A DNA stretch of 64,000 nucleotides from Granulibacter bethesdensis CGDNIH1 (GCF_000014285.2 NC_008343.2:1762501-1826500); one strand, 5' to 3'. Shown: positions 37,901 to 48,205, counted from the stretch's first letter. Numbers and translations are program-made. The notes: generated by a model not told the origin, from the letters alone.

Positions 37901-38059
37901 GCTCGCATTCCCACCGTTCGAGACCACGATGAGACCAGCACTCTTGACGATGCTGCTGATAACGGTGCCCTCCACCGTAGCAGAATCATATTGTCCGCCA
38001 GGGATGCCCAGAACGAGATTTGTCGATGTTATGCCAGAAGCAATATCGATAACGGACAT
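34994..38059 (-). CDS. Giant AIDA-repeat/RTX-like protein, copy D (intact)
   Basis: The protein has 1021 residues and begins MSVIDIASGITSTNLVLGIP. GGGG lies eight bases before the ATG. The AIDA-type region (about residues 25-440) contains shorter units such as SGIQNIFSGGNTSNMGL, in which the usual SGG loop is reduced. The linker (SDDQIDLDWLQYSNNTTV), beta domain and glycine-rich block follow, then LVGVSALSRSQFG. Its C-terminal half is nearly the same as copy B. It is likely exported and bound to the surface or matrix. No Sec signal is present. Confidence 0.78.
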   Translation of the reverse strand: MSVIDIASGITSTNLVLGIPGGQYDSATVEGTVISSIVKSAGLIVVSNGGNASGTVISTGGALTISNGGTATSTVIRTGGTETVYAGGTDSGATVSNGGTQIISSGGTVSDTALKSGGVQTVYAAGSAVNVTVSRGATQFVSSGGETSSTEIASGGIQTIYDGGLDDGVAVDSGAIQNISSGGMAVSGTVSGIQNIFSGGNTSNMGLISGSIQNISSGGSASNILVAGTQNVYAGGSSMSASVNGIQNVYSGGIVSNVLITYGGSQNIYDGAVLVGAAVNYNANQNVLSGGSALSAIISGGTQTILSAGSVTSATIFSGGTQFVSSGGNANLTQVSANGLQTVLSGGTVVSTTVADGGTQFVSGGGIASLTVISSGALQAVLSGGSVVSTMLAASGIQTLSSGGTATGTIVSSDATQIISAGGVASGTTISTGGIQTVAGVAVDDVIAGNGSAVILRGGSLSGSLTFSSAGSGTLLITDFRSVISGAVISGFQSDDQIDLDWLQYSNNTTVTQSGNTVTVANSYGHYALTFDNAAAILAKADADGSTLLYVADYSQLPKQVSVSGASASGTMTASFGFNTAYTGTYSNLGSGTVSADGSTYTITGTTQDVFRSFQNLVFQPSSSSSAPSFVQVILKSETAPVVLQVNTTLNQYLAGGAAADTIIGGSSGADTLVSGSGGGVLQAVGKGDLLIGGRGSTLFNDGAGAATIFGGRGHDTINAAAGSNLIVTGTGGSTVDLGSQGNALWSYGADNVAVVAGANTVIGAGGSNATISGGSSGMMFIGAGGASTILGGDGASTLFGTAGNLTYAAGTGGGFIVTGAGSTANLFGGAAGGLLAFGQSGATLFYTGGGGADTIQGGNGSIVVNNGINGTYFGGTAGSNQISVAGHSLVFGGGNGDVLTATGTGNVLQAAGGNTTLNGGGADGTVMFTGTGNDMMIGSTNGSAVDIFAFANGQGGGSDTISGFTAGVDHLVLNGFSGAQADASYATQSVDGSGNMHFTLTDNTQITLVGVSALSRSQFG

Positions 38060-38252
38060 TTATTTACCCCGCCCAAGATATTAATATTAAATTAATAAAA
38101 ATAATAATTTCATATTAACTAACATAGATGTTTTTACTATAACATTCAAGTCATGTATTAAGAAAGAAAATATACATATATACATTTGAAATTAATAAAC
38201 TCTAAACCAGTGCTTTCCACAGGTTTAGGGTATGAGCCAGGATCGCTCCCAT

Positions 38253-38286
38253 AAAAAAAGGGGAAACGGACTTCTTCCGTTTTCCC
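38253..38286 (-). terminator. Terminator after copy E
   Basis: GGGAAACGGA (38261-38270) pairs with TCCGTTTTCCC (38276-38286, one bulge), and seven T residues follow on minus. It lies 32 bases after the stop of copy E. Confidence 0.75.
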
Positions 38287-38317
38287 TCTGCTACCCACTA
38301 ATCGTTTCAGGCTAGCC

Positions 38318-41300
38318 TTATCCGAACTGGCTCCGGCTGAGTGCGGTCACGCCCGTCAGCGTGATCTGCGTGTTATCCGTCAGCGTGAAATGCATGTTGC
38401 CGGACCCATCCACGCTCTGCGTCGCGTAGGAAGCATCCGCCTGAGCACCGGAGAACCCGTTCAGGATCAGGCGATCAACACCCGCCGTAAACCCGCTGAT
38501 CGTGTCGGAGCCTCCACCTTGACCATTGGCAAAGGCAAAAATATCAACCGCACTCCCATTCGTGCTGCCGATCATCATATCATTGCCGGTCCCAGCGAAC
38601 ATCACAGTGCCATCAGCACCGCCCCCATTCAGCGTCGTGTTGCCGCCGCCGGCCTGCAACACATTCCCCGTCCCAGTCGCGGTCAGAACGTCTCCATTCC
38701 CACCACCGAACACAAGGCTGTGTCCGGCAACAGAGATCTGGTTCGAACCCGCAGTTCCACCAAAATACGTGCCGTTGATCCCGTTATTCACCACGATGCT
38801 GCCATTACCGCCCTGGATCGTGTCGGCACCGCCGCCACCCGTGTAGAACAGCGTCGCACCCTTCTGGCCGAAAGCCTGAAGACCACCAGCCGCACTCCCG
38901 AACAGATTGGCCGTGCTGCCGGCGCCCGTCACGATAAACCCGCCGCCAGTTCCGGCCGCGTAGGTCAGGTTGCCAGCCGTGCCGAACAGCGTCGAGGCAC
39001 CATCGCCACCCAGAATGGTGCTGACACCGCCAGCGCCAATGAACATCACACCCGAAGACCCGCCAGAGATCGTCGCGTTCGAACCACCCGCACCAATCAC
39101 CGTGTTCGCACCGGCAAAGACCGCGACATTATCAGCCCCATAGCTCCAAAGAGAATTGCCCTGACCGCTCAGTGTAACGGTCGAACCTCCCTGGCCTGTC
39201 AGGATCAGGTCATGACCGGCAGTCGCATGGATCGTATCATGACCACGGCCACCGAAGATCGTCGTGGAACCAGCACCATCATAGAACGTCGTCGAGCCTT
39301 TGCCACCGATCAGCAGATCACCGCTGCCAACAGCCTGCAGCACACCACCGCCGGAACCGCTGGCCAGAGTATCATGCCCAGCACCGCCAATGATCGTATC
39401 CGCCTTCGAGCCACCAGCAAGATACTGGTTCAGCGTCGTGTTCAGCTGCAATACAACCGGAGCCGCCTCGTTTGAAAGCACCAGCTTGACCGTTGTCGGA
39501 GAACTGCCACCGCTCGGCTGGAAGACAAGGTTGTGCAACGCCGTCGATACGTCGGTGGATGTACCCGTCACGCTGTAGGTCTTGCCATCCGTGCTGACTT
39601 CACCAGCACCAAGATTCGTATAGCTCCCGCTGTAACCGGCATCAAAGCCGAAAGCAGCCGTCATGCTGGAGGCCGTGCCAACAAGAGACACGCTCTGTGC
39701 CGGCAGAATACCGCCCGTTGCATAAAGCACAGTGGAACCATTCGCACCCTGCTTCGCAAGGAATATCCGATTGGACGGCCCGTCATTCGCAAAATTCAGG
39801 CTGTAGCTGCCATTCCCCGTCACAACGCTGATATTGTTGCTGCCCTGTGTCACATAGCCCTGGCTGTCATAGCCCAGACTGCTCAGATCAACCTGATCGT
39901 CACTCTGGAAACCGCTGATCACAACACCAGAGACGACAGCGCCGTTGTCACCGATGACAAGCGTTCCGCTGCCAACGCCCGAGAAAGTCAGGGAACCACT
40001 GAGCACACCACCACTACTGACAGTGATTGTCCCGCTACCGGCAATCACGTCATTCACCGCAACACCGCCAGCCTGGATCAACTGCCCGCCACCGGAGGTC
40101 ACAACCGTCCCGCTGGCAACGCCGCCGGACTGGATGCTTTGCAACGCACCGCTACCGGTCACGTGTGCATTATATGCCAGGCCGCTCAAGGTCTGAAGTG
40201 TTCCCAGCAACGAGGTACCACTCGCCACACCGCCCGCATCCACGAACTGGCTGCCGGAGCTGACCACAGTTCCAATCGCGATACCGCCCGAATACACACT
40301 CTCGCTTCCACCCGACACTACCGTCCCGGAGGCGATACCGCCGCTGCTGATCAATTCATTGCCGCCGATCAGCACCGTGCCGCTTGCCGTGCCGCCGCTC
40401 AGATACAAATCACCATTGGTAGTCATCCGGGTGCCCGATACCGATGCACCAGCCTGCACAAGCATCCTGCCATTGTTCAGCAGCGTGCCAAGCGCAGAGC
40501 CACCGGAAGAAACGATCAGGTCGCTGGCCTGATTCTCGATATCGACACCGGATACGCTGGCGCCGGAAGAAACAGTCAGGTTACCACCCGACAAAACGGC
40601 AGACTGCACCACACCGCCGCTCAGCAGGACCATATTACCGCCCAGACTGACCACCGTGCCGCTCGCGGCACCCCCAGACGAAACGGTCTGAACACCGCCG
40701 GAACTGACAACAGTGCTGATCGCGGTGCCGCCAGACAACACAAGCTGCGTGCCATCAGAGGTGAGGATTGTTCCAGTCGCTGTCGCGCCAAAGGAAACAG
40801 TCTGCGACGCAGCCACCTGAATGGAAGTTCCGGTCGTGGACGCACCGCTCAGAAGAACCTGTTGACCACCAGCACTGAACACAGTCCCGCTGACGATACC
40901 ACCTGCCGACACAAACTGCGTGCCGCCAGAGACGAGCGTCACATTTGTTGCGCTGCCACCGGACAAAACATTCTGCTTACCGCCAGAACTGACCACCGTG
41001 CCGCTCGCAACACCGCTAGATTCAACAACCTGCACACCACCAGAACTGACCATCGTGCCGCTCGCCACACCACCGGACACAACAGCCTGCTGACCACCAG
41101 AACTGACCACCGTGCCGCTCGCGACACCACCGGACACAGCATACTGCCAACCGCCAGAGCTGAGCAGCGTGCCGCTCGCGGCAGCGCCAGACGACACAAG
41201 CTGCGTGCCGCCAGAACTGACCACCGTGCTGATCGCAGTGCCGCCAGACGATACAAACTGCTCACCGCCAGAAGCGAGGATCGTTCCCGTCGCTGTCGCG

Positions 41301-41964
41301 CCAGACGAAACAGTCTGCGATGCAGCAACCTGAATGGATGTCCCGGTCGTGGACGCACCACTCAGCAGAACCTGTTGACCACCAGCACTGAACACAGTCC
41401 CGCTGACGATGCCGCCGCCCGATACAAACTGCGTGCCGCCAGAAAGGAGCGTCGCATTGGTCGCGCTGCCACCGGACAAAATATTCTGCTTACCGCCGGA
41501 ACTGACAATCGCGCTGATCGCACTACCGCTAGCGTAAATAACCGCAGAGCCGCCAGCACTGACAACAGTGCCGCTCGCGATACCGCCAGAAGATACAAGC
41601 TGCTGACCACCAGAACTGACAATCGCGCTGATCGCACTGCCAGACATAATATACTGCTGACCGCCAGAACCAACCGTCGTGCCTCTTGCGATACCACCGT
41701 AAACTACTTCTATCCCCGCGCTAAGAACGGTTCCAGTCGCATACCGCCAGAGATAATCAGCTGCCTAGTGAAATTTGGTCCCGGAGTCAGTGTCGTCGAT
41801 ACAGCAGAACCACCACTGGAAATTATGATATCGACTCTGCCATTCTGTCCATGAGCCGAAGTATTACTGATAGTCCCCAGAACATCCACCGTCGCACTGC
41901 CAGGGTCTCCGTTCACATTCAGCCCGGTGGAAGTAACACCCGCAGCAACAGTAATGTCAGCCAT
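38318..41964 (-). pseudogene. Giant AIDA-repeat/RTX-like protein, copy E (one-base frameshift)
   Basis: The gene starts at ATG 41964 (MADITVAAGVTSTGLNVNGD) with AAGGAT upstream. It reads as far as IISGG and then leaves frame: at 41741-41742 the codon that should be complete (GGT ATn GCG ACT GGA) has two bases. Restoring one base continues ATGTVLSAGIEVVYGGIARG and on through the remaining repeats, linker, beta domain, glycine-rich block and LTGVTALSRSQFG. The total is about 1215 codons. The downstream frame alone is open for 1109 codons from 41647. No homopolymer lies at the lesion, so simple slipped-strand phase variation is not indicated. It may be a silent donor cassette or an assembly error. 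Confidence 0.7.
39795..40684. repeat. 890-base direct repeat, second copy (copy E)
   Basis: Identical to 32451-33340. Flanking sequence on both sides is only similar, which marks this block as a recent conversion tract or segmental duplication rather than an ancient repeat. Confidence 0.95.
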
Positions 41965-42335
41965 TGGAAATCCTTGATTTAGAATAAAAACCGTCGACAC
42001 AGACTGAAGTCTTTGGAAACTTTATTGACTCATGTGATCCCCAAAATGTTACGTATTTTGTAACATTTTTAATGTTATGGAACGCGCGAATCTCAAAACT
42101 GCTATCTCACTCTAGGAAAATAGACACAATGGTTGATTTCGGCCAGTTTTTTTCAATTTCAGATAATTTATAACAAAAAAACATTAATTTATATCTGAAA
42201 TGAACTGTCCTTCAGATCGGTTGGCTCACAATTACGCTCTTCATGTCTCGATTATGGGGGAGAACATGCGCAAGGTGACAGTTTCTATCCCGGGCAGAGC
42301 CACGGACGCAGGCCTCGGTAACCCGTCAAAACAAT
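41965..42335. other. Gap upstream of the array, no gene seen
   Basis: About 370 bases. The half nearest copy E is AT-rich and probably holds its promoter; TTTTTAATGTTACAAAATA-type sequence recurs there. The half nearest betA is ordinary GC and carries no frame of note. Confidence 0.5.
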
Positions 42336-42364
42336 AAAACCCTGCCGAAAACCGGCAGGGTTTT
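42336..42364. terminator. Bidirectional terminator after betA
   Basis: AAAACCCTGCCG (42336-42347) is inverted at 42353-42364 with a five-base loop and T residues on both strands. It lies 110 bases after the betA stop and 74 bases after the relic stop at 42438, the spacing found after the other array copies. Confidence 0.85.
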
Positions 42365-42437
42365 ATCTTAAGTCAGCCAAGGAGGCTGGGTATTTCCAAC
42401 GCCCCTTTCTGTATTGGCGATTGCTCCGGTCAACACC

Positions 42438-42470
42438 TCATCCAAACTGGCTTCGGCTGAGCAGGATATT
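42438..42470 (-). pseudogene. Relic of a sixth array copy (last codons)
   Basis: On minus the codons read LLSRSQFG then TGA, the exact end of copies B-E (LSRSQFG). Of the last 24 bases, 22 match the intact copies. Upstream codons are unrelated and soon meet the betA end at 42474. It marks a deleted or displaced additional copy. Confidence 0.6.
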
Positions 42471-42473
42471 CGG

Positions 42474-44201
42474 TCAGGAGACGTTTACATCATGCCCAAA
42501 GGCTCTCCGCGCACATGTTCCCCGTACGGGCGCACCATCTGCACGGTAATATGGCGCGTCGGAAGGCGGCAGGGGCGCACGGCCGCGAATACGGTCGGCG
42601 ATTTTTTCCGCCATCATGATCGTCGGAGCATTCAGATTGCCGGTCGTGATCAGCGGCATGATCGAAGCATCAACCACGCGCAGCCCCTCCAGCCCATGCA
42701 CGCGGCCCTCCGCATCCACCACCGCCGCATCATCCGTGCCCATTTTGCAGGAACAGGACGGATGATACGCCGTCTCCGCATGGCTGCGCACGAAGGCGTC
42801 CAGATCGGCATCGCTCGTCAACTCCACACCCGGGCTGAGTTCGCGGCCACGATATTGATCCAGCGCAGGCTGGGCCATGATCTCCCGCGTGATGCGGATG
42901 GCAGCGCGGAATTCGCGCCAGTCCTGCTCATGCGACATGTAGTTGAACAGGATGCTCGGATAGACTTCCGGATCGCGCGATACGATCTGCACACGGCCGC
43001 GGCTGGGCGAGCGCATTGAGCCGACATGAGCCTGAAACCCGTGCATCTGCACCGCATTGGTGCCGTTATAGCTGATCGCGACCGGCAGAAAGTGATACTG
43101 GATGTTCGGCCACGCGAAATCATCATGCGAGCGGATGAAGCCGCCTGCCTCGAAATGATTGCTTGCGCCGAGGCCCTTGCCGAGAAACATCCACTCCGCG
43201 CCGATCTTCGGCTGATTCCACCACAGCAGCGCAGGATAGAGTGAGACAGGCTCCAGACACTCATACTGCATGTACATCTCCAGATGATCCTGAAGATTGC
43301 TGCCGACACCTTCCATAATCTGCACCGGTGCAATATCGAGCGCCTTCAGCACGGAAGCCGGACCAACACCCGAGCGTTGCAAAATCGCCGGAGACGCAAT
43401 CGCGCCGCCACACAGCAGAACCTCCTGCCTTGCATAAGCGATTTTGCTTTCTCCGCCATGCAGGAACGCTACCCCGATGGCGCGCTTGCCTGCGAACAGG
43501 ATGCGGTCGGTCAACGCATGGGTCAGGATGGTCAGATTCTTCCGCTTCCGCGCCTGATCCAGATAACCCCGCGCCGTGGAGGCACGGCGGCCCTGTTTCG
43601 TGACCGTGCGATCCATCGGTCCGAAACCTTCCTGCTGATAGCCGTTCAGATCATCAGTGCGCGGATAGCCCGCCTGCACGCCGGCTTCCACCATTGCCTC
43701 GAACAGCGGGTTTGCTCCGCCGCCCGGTCTGCCGAGCTTCGATGTGATGACGGATACCGGGCCATCGCCGCCATGATAGTCATTGGGGCCGATATCCCGC
43801 GTCTCGGCCTTGCGGAAATAGGGCAGGCAATGAGCGTAGCTCCATTCCTCCAGCCCGTCCCGTTCCGCCCAGCCATCGTAATCCATCGCGTTGCCGCGAA
43901 TATAGCACATGCCGTTGATCAGTGAGGAACCACCCAGTCCCTTGCCACGCCCGCATTCCATGCGGCGGTTATTCATGAACGGCTCCGGCTCCGTCTCGAA
44001 CGCCCAGTTATAGCGGCGCCCCTGCAGCGGATAGGCCAGCGCCGCCGGCATCTGGGTACGGAAGTCGAAGCGGTAATCCGGGCCGCCTGCCTCCAGCAGC
44101 AGAACGCGCGTTCCGGCATCCTCGGTCAGGCGGGTGGCCAGCACATTGCCCGCCGAGCCTGCGCCGATCACGATGTAATCGTATTCCTGCAAATTGCTCA
44201 T
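42474..44201 (-). CDS. betA: Choline dehydrogenase
   Basis: The protein has 575 residues. It oxidises choline to betaine aldehyde at the membrane using FAD. The FAD site is [19 protein letters not shown] at the N-terminus; the GMC signature [20 protein letters not shown] follows near residue 85, and the active-site His is in [10 protein letters not shown]. It lies 18 bases after betB, and the two should be one operon. The last 20 residues extend slightly beyond the usual end ([14 protein letters not shown]), beside the array relic, so the C-terminus may have been altered by the same rearrangement. Confidence 0.92.
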   Translation of the reverse strand: MSNLQEYDYIVIGAGSAGNVLATRLTEDAGTRVLLLEAGGPDYRFDFRTQMPAALAYPLQGRRYNWAFETEPEPFMNNRRMECGRGKGLGGSSLINGMCYIRGNAMDYDGWAERDGLEEWSYAHCLPYFRKAETRDIGPNDYHGGDGPVSVITSKLGRPGGGANPLFEAMVEAGVQAGYPRTDDLNGYQQEGFGPMDRTVTKQGRRASTARGYLDQARKRKNLTILTHALTDRILFAGKRAIGVAFLHGGESKIAYARQEVLLCGGAIASPAILQRSGVGPASVLKALDIAPVQIMEGVGSNLQDHLEMYMQYECLEPVSLYPALLWWNQPKIGAEWMFLGKGLGASNHFEAGGFIRSHDDFAWPNIQYHFLPVAISYNGTNAVQMHGFQAHVGSMRSPSRGRVQIVSRDPEVYPSILFNYMSHEQDWREFRAAIRITREIMAQPALDQYRGRELSPGVELTSDADLDAFVRSHAETAYHPSCSCKMGTDDAAVVDAEGRVHGLEGLRVVDASIMPLITTGNLNAPTIMMAEKIADRIRGRAPLPPSDAPYYRADGAPVRGTCARRAFGHDVNVS

Positions 44202-44219
44202 CGCGCTGTCCTGCCCTTT

Positions 44220-45737
44220 TCAAAAAACAGACTGGAAACCGCCGAGTTCAACCAGCACCGATTTGATGCGGGTATAATGGCCCAGCGTCATCAGCCCGTT
44301 CTCCCGCCCGACGCCGGATTGTTTATAACCGCCGACCGGCATCTCGGCCGGGGAGCCGCCCCATGTGTTGATCCAGCAGATGCCCGCCTCCAGCCGGTGA
44401 ATGACGCGATGCGCCCGGCTGAGCGATTCCGTCACCACACCGGCCGCCAGACCGTATTCGGTGGCGTTGGCGCGGGTAATCACCTCCTCCTCATCGCGGA
44501 AAGACAGCAGGCTCAGCACCGGGCCGAAAATCTCCTCCCGCACGATGGACATGTCGTCCCGGCAATCTCCGAACACGGTGGGCAACACGTAGGCCCCGCG
44601 GGAGAATTCCGCCTCCTGCGGGGCTCCTCCCCCCGCCAGCAGGGTTGCGCCTTCCGCTACACCACGCGCAATGCAGGACAGCACCTTGTCACGATGCGGG
44701 AAGCTCGCCAGCGGGCCGAACACCGTTGCCGGGTCTTCCGGATGGCCAGGACGGATCTTTGCGACGCGTGCCAGCAACTTCTCCCGGAAGGCGGCCAACA
44801 CGCTCTCCTGCACGAAAACGCGGGTGCCGTTGGTGCAGACCTGACCGGAAGAATAGAAATTCGCCATCACCGCAATATCGGCGGCCCGGTCCAGATCGGC
44901 ATCCTCGAACACCAGCAGCGGGGATTTGCCGCCCAGCTCCATCGTCACTTCCTTGAGCGAAGACGATCCGGCCAGCGCCATGACCTTCTTTCCAGTCTCC
45001 ACCCCGCCAGTGAAGGAGATTTTCTCGATCACCGGATGCGCCGTCAGCATCGCCCCGACATCACCGCGGCCCTGCACCACGTTGAACACGCCATCCGGCA
45101 GCCCGGCCTCGGTATAGATTTTCGCCAGTTCGATCACCGTCAACGGCGTGACCTCGCTGGGCTTGAAGATCATCGCATTGCCCGCCGCCAGGGCCGGAGC
45201 CGATTTCCACAGCGCGATCTGCACCGGGTAGTTCCATGCTCCGATCCCGGCCACCACGCCCAGCGGCTCCCGCCTTGTGTAAGCAAATTGGGTCGCGTTG
45301 AGCGGTATCTGCTCACCCTCGATCGCCTGTGCCAGCCCGGCGTAATATTCCAGCACATCCGCACCGGTCATGATGTCCACGGTGCTGGTTTCGCTGAATG
45401 GCTTGCCGGTATCTTTCGTTTCCAGCAATGCGAGCACGTCGTTTCGCGCACGCAGAATATCGACCGCCCGGCGCAGGATGCGCCCGCGCTCGATTCCCGT
45501 CATCGCCGCCCAGATGCGCTGTCCTTCCTGCGCACTGGCCACGGCGCGGGCAATGTCTGCTTCACGCGCGGCGGCGATGTGGGCCAGAATGCTGCCATCT
45601 GCCGGATTGACCGAGCTAAAAACCTCCCCCGTACCAGCCTCAACCTGGCCATGAATATACAATCCCGGCGTCAGGGAATCGGGAACATGAGCTTCCTGTA
45701 ACGCAACCGGAGATAGGGAAGGAGAGGGAGTGGTCAT
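44220..45737 (-). CDS. betB: Betaine-aldehyde dehydrogenase
   Basis: The protein has 505 residues. It converts betaine aldehyde to glycine betaine with NAD(P). The general-base Glu lies in [20 protein letters not shown] and the nucleophile Cys in [16 protein letters not shown], both in standard spacing. The cofactor site region includes [20 protein letters not shown]. Length matches the family. With betA and betI it forms a choline-to-betaine pathway for osmoprotection. The 459-base gap to betI suggests a separate promoter. Confidence 0.92.
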   Translation of the reverse strand: MTTPSPSLSPVALQEAHVPDSLTPGLYIHGQVEAGTGEVFSSVNPADGSILAHIAAAREADIARAVASAQEGQRIWAAMTGIERGRILRRAVDILRARNDVLALLETKDTGKPFSETSTVDIMTGADVLEYYAGLAQAIEGEQIPLNATQFAYTRREPLGVVAGIGAWNYPVQIALWKSAPALAAGNAMIFKPSEVTPLTVIELAKIYTEAGLPDGVFNVVQGRGDVGAMLTAHPVIEKISFTGGVETGKKVMALAGSSSLKEVTMELGGKSPLLVFEDADLDRAADIAVMANFYSSGQVCTNGTRVFVQESVLAAFREKLLARVAKIRPGHPEDPATVFGPLASFPHRDKVLSCIARGVAEGATLLAGGGAPQEAEFSRGAYVLPTVFGDCRDDMSIVREEIFGPVLSLLSFRDEEEVITRANATEYGLAAGVVTESLSRAHRVIHRLEAGICWINTWGGSPAEMPVGGYKQSGVGRENGLMTLGHYTRIKSVLVELGGFQSVF

Positions 45738-46196
45738 GATCGGGATATCCTTGCACGCGTCTCAGCCGAGGTTGAAGCTTTGATTCTACAAGACTATTTA
45801 CTTTAATTTGAACGTCCATTCAATAAAAATGCGCTCTTTTTCCCGATCCCAAATCAAAAGTAGGTTTGATTTATTGGTTATGAAATTTTAAGTTGACATA
45901 GAGGCTTCCTCCATGAAAAAAACAGTCATCTGATCAAGAATTAAATAGAACTACAGTTAAGATCGGATGGCTGAATTTGATCCTATACGTCTATTACTAG
46001 TACGCCTAATAATGACTCTGGGTTAATCACAGTCAAAATACTATTGCTATGTTAATGACTACAATGACGTATGGTGTGTCGGCATCTGAAGGCTGCCCAG
46101 GCATCCGGTTAGATGTTAAGCTCAAGATTATGGGCGTGACACACCATACTCTGTTTATCTGGCACCATCCTATTCTGGCATTCCATACACATTTTG
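45738..46196. other. 459-base gap between betI and betB
   Basis: AT-rich and without a convincing frame. It should hold the betBA promoter and a BetI operator. A 12-base inverted repeat (GTATGGTGTGTC at 46069-46080 and its complement at 46138-46149) brackets 57 bases that contain smaller complementary segments. It could be a structured leader, an RNA or a small element end. Confidence 0.5.
46069..46149. repeat. 81-base inverted-repeat element
   Basis: Perfect 12-base terminal inverted repeats. No target duplication is visible at the ends, so a transposon relic is not shown. Confidence 0.45.
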
Positions 46197-46781
46197 TCAC
46201 AAACGGGTGGTAAGTTTTTGATCTATATAATCAAAAGCCACATGAATATTTTCCTCATTAACTTTCCCGGCAAGAGTGGCCCGCAGCCATAATCCGTCAA
46301 TCAGCGCCGCCAGTCCCAGTGCGGAATGATGCGCCTGCTCCATCGTCTGCACGCGCAGGAACTGGGTCCGCAACACACGATGGAGATACCATGCATTGAT
46401 CTGCTGCAACCGCCGCAGATGCGGCTGATGCATGGAGGATGACCAGAAAGCCAGCCATGCCTTGGCCGCGGCGGTACTGGTCTGTGTGCCGTCAAAATTA
46501 CCCTCGACAATGGCACGGAGAAGGGTACGCGGCGTATCATCCACAGCCGCTTTTCGTCTGGCCCGCATGGCTGCGAACAGATCCGCCAGAATCTGGCGCA
46601 TCGCCGCCTCCAGCAAGGCTTCCTTGTCCTGAAAATAATGGGCGATGATGCCGGTCGAAACCCCTGCGATCCGGGCTATCCTGGCCACGGTCGTATCACT
46701 CAGACCCACCTCATCAATTGATTGCAGCGTGGCGCGGATCAGCTGGGCGCGACGGATTGGTTGCATGCCCACTTTAGGCAT
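46197..46781 (-). CDS. betI: TetR-family regulator of the bet genes
   Basis: The protein has 194 residues and begins MPKVGMQPIRRAQLIRATLQ. The N-terminal TetR helix-turn-helix covers about residues 10-57 (TTVARIARIAGVSTGIIAHYF). The C-terminal regulatory part contains WLAFWSSSMHQPHLRRLQQI and LAALIDGLWLR, typical BetI segments. BetI represses bet genes and is released by choline. It lies upstream of betB on the same strand, 57 bases from the end of ffh. Confidence 0.87.
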   Translation of the reverse strand: MPKVGMQPIRRAQLIRATLQSIDEVGLSDTTVARIARIAGVSTGIIAHYFQDKEALLEAAMRQILADLFAAMRARRKAAVDDTPRTLLRAIVEGNFDGTQTSTAAAKAWLAFWSSSMHQPHLRRLQQINAWYLHRVLRTQFLRVQTMEQAHHSALGLAALIDGLWLRATLAGKVNEENIHVAFDYIDQKLTTRL

Positions 46782-46837
46782 TATGTCCCTCTCCTGCTGC
46801 TCCCGCGCATGGGAACCATCCCATCACTGCGGGCCCA

Positions 46838-48205
46838 TCACTGCGGGCGGTGCCGCTGGGCCATCAGAGCCTGCATGCCGTTGCGCATCAATCCTTTCTG
46901 ACCCAGCTTGCTGAACTGCTTCATCATCTGACTCATATCATCGAACTGCTTCAGCAGACGGTTAACATCCTGTACCTGCACGCCAGCCCCGGCCGCAATG
47001 CGCTTTTTGCGGCTGGCTTTGATGATGTCAGGGCTGCGACGCTCCTTCACCGTCATGGAGCTGATGATCGCTGCCTGACGCTTCAGGATGGACGTATCAA
47101 TATTGGCGTTCTCAATCTGCTGCTTGAATTTCCCCAGACCCGGCAACATCCCCATAATGGAGGAAAGGCTGCCCATCCGGGAAATCTGTTTCAGCTGTTT
47201 GGCGTAATCTTCCAGCGTGAAGCGCCCCTTGAGCATCTTCATCGCCATTTCCTCGGCCTCGGCCTCGTCGATGGTCTCGGCGGCCTTTTCGACCAGTCCG
47301 GCGACGTCGCCCAGGCCCAGAATACGGCCCGCCACACGCTCCGGATGGAAATCCTCCAGCGCATCCAGCTTCTCGCCAGAGCCGGTCAGCTTGATCGGTG
47401 CGCCGGTTACCGCCCGCATGGACAGGGCGGCACCGCCACGCGCATCGCCATCCATCCGCGTCATGACGATACCGGTCACGCCCACCGCCTCATTGAAGGC
47501 ACGGGCCGTGTTGACCGCGTCCTGACCGGTCATGGCATCGACCACCAGCAGGGTTTCCGACGGGTTGGTCTCGGCGCGGATCGCCTTGACCTCCTCCATC
47601 AGCTCCTCGTCGATGGCGAGGCGGCCGGCGGTGTCGAGGATCACGATGTCATAGACCTCGCGCCGTCCTGTCTCCATGGCGCGGCGGGCGATCTCCACCG
47701 GGGTCTGGCCCTGGATGATCGGCAGGGAGGCAACCCCGGCCTGCTCCGCAAGCTGCTGCAACTGAAGCTGGGCTGCCGGACGCTGGGTATCCAGGCTGGC
47801 CAGCAACACGCGCCGCCGTTCCTTTTTCGCCAGACGCAGCGCCAGCTTGCCGCTGGTGGTGGTCTTGCCAGAGCCTTGCAAACCAACCATCAGCACCGGC
47901 ACGGGCGCCACAGCATTCAGGTTCAGCGGCACTGCCCCGGCACCACCCAGCTGTTCGATCAGCGCATCATGTACGATCTTCATCACCTGCTGACCAGGTG
48001 CCACGCTGTCGATGACTTCCGCGCCTGCCGCACGCTCCCTGACCGAGGCGATGAAGTCTTTCACCACCGGCAGTGCGACGTCGGCATCCAGCATGGCCAG
48101 CCGCACTTCGCGCAGTGCCTCCGCCACATCGGCTTCGTTCAGCGCGCCACGACCACGCAGCTTGTCGAAAACGCCGGTGAGCTTGCCCGAAAGTGTGTCG
48201 AACAT
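46838..48205 (-). CDS. ffh: Signal recognition particle protein Ffh
   Basis: The protein has 455 residues. It binds 4.5S RNA and signal sequences and targets membrane proteins to FtsY. The N domain leads into the G domain with GLQGSGKTTTSGKLALRL, LLASLDTQRPAAQLQLQQL, DIVILDTAGRL and the closing TGSGEKLDALEDFHP. The Met-rich M domain contains MGMLPGLGKFK and the RNA-binding SRRKRI-like stretch (SRKKRIAAGAGV), ending in MMKQFSKLGQKGLMRNGMQA. Length and motifs are normal. Confidence 0.95.
   Translation of the reverse strand: MFDTLSGKLTGVFDKLRGRGALNEADVAEALREVRLAMLDADVALPVVKDFIASVRERAAGAEVIDSVAPGQQVMKIVHDALIEQLGGAGAVPLNLNAVAPVPVLMVGLQGSGKTTTSGKLALRLAKKERRRVLLASLDTQRPAAQLQLQQLAEQAGVASLPIIQGQTPVEIARRAMETGRREVYDIVILDTAGRLAIDEELMEEVKAIRAETNPSETLLVVDAMTGQDAVNTARAFNEAVGVTGIVMTRMDGDARGGAALSMRAVTGAPIKLTGSGEKLDALEDFHPERVAGRILGLGDVAGLVEKAAETIDEAEAEEMAMKMLKGRFTLEDYAKQLKQISRMGSLSSIMGMLPGLGKFKQQIENANIDTSILKRQAAIISSMTVKERRSPDIIKASRKKRIAAGAGVQVQDVNRLLKQFDDMSQMMKQFSKLGQKGLMRNGMQALMAQRHRPQ

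Noticed and set aside
39533-41854. Plus-strand frame of 773 codons opposite copy E
   Set aside because: It is antisense to the AIDA-type repeats. The biased codon pattern of the repeats leaves the opposite strand free of stops, and similar frames occur opposite the other copies.
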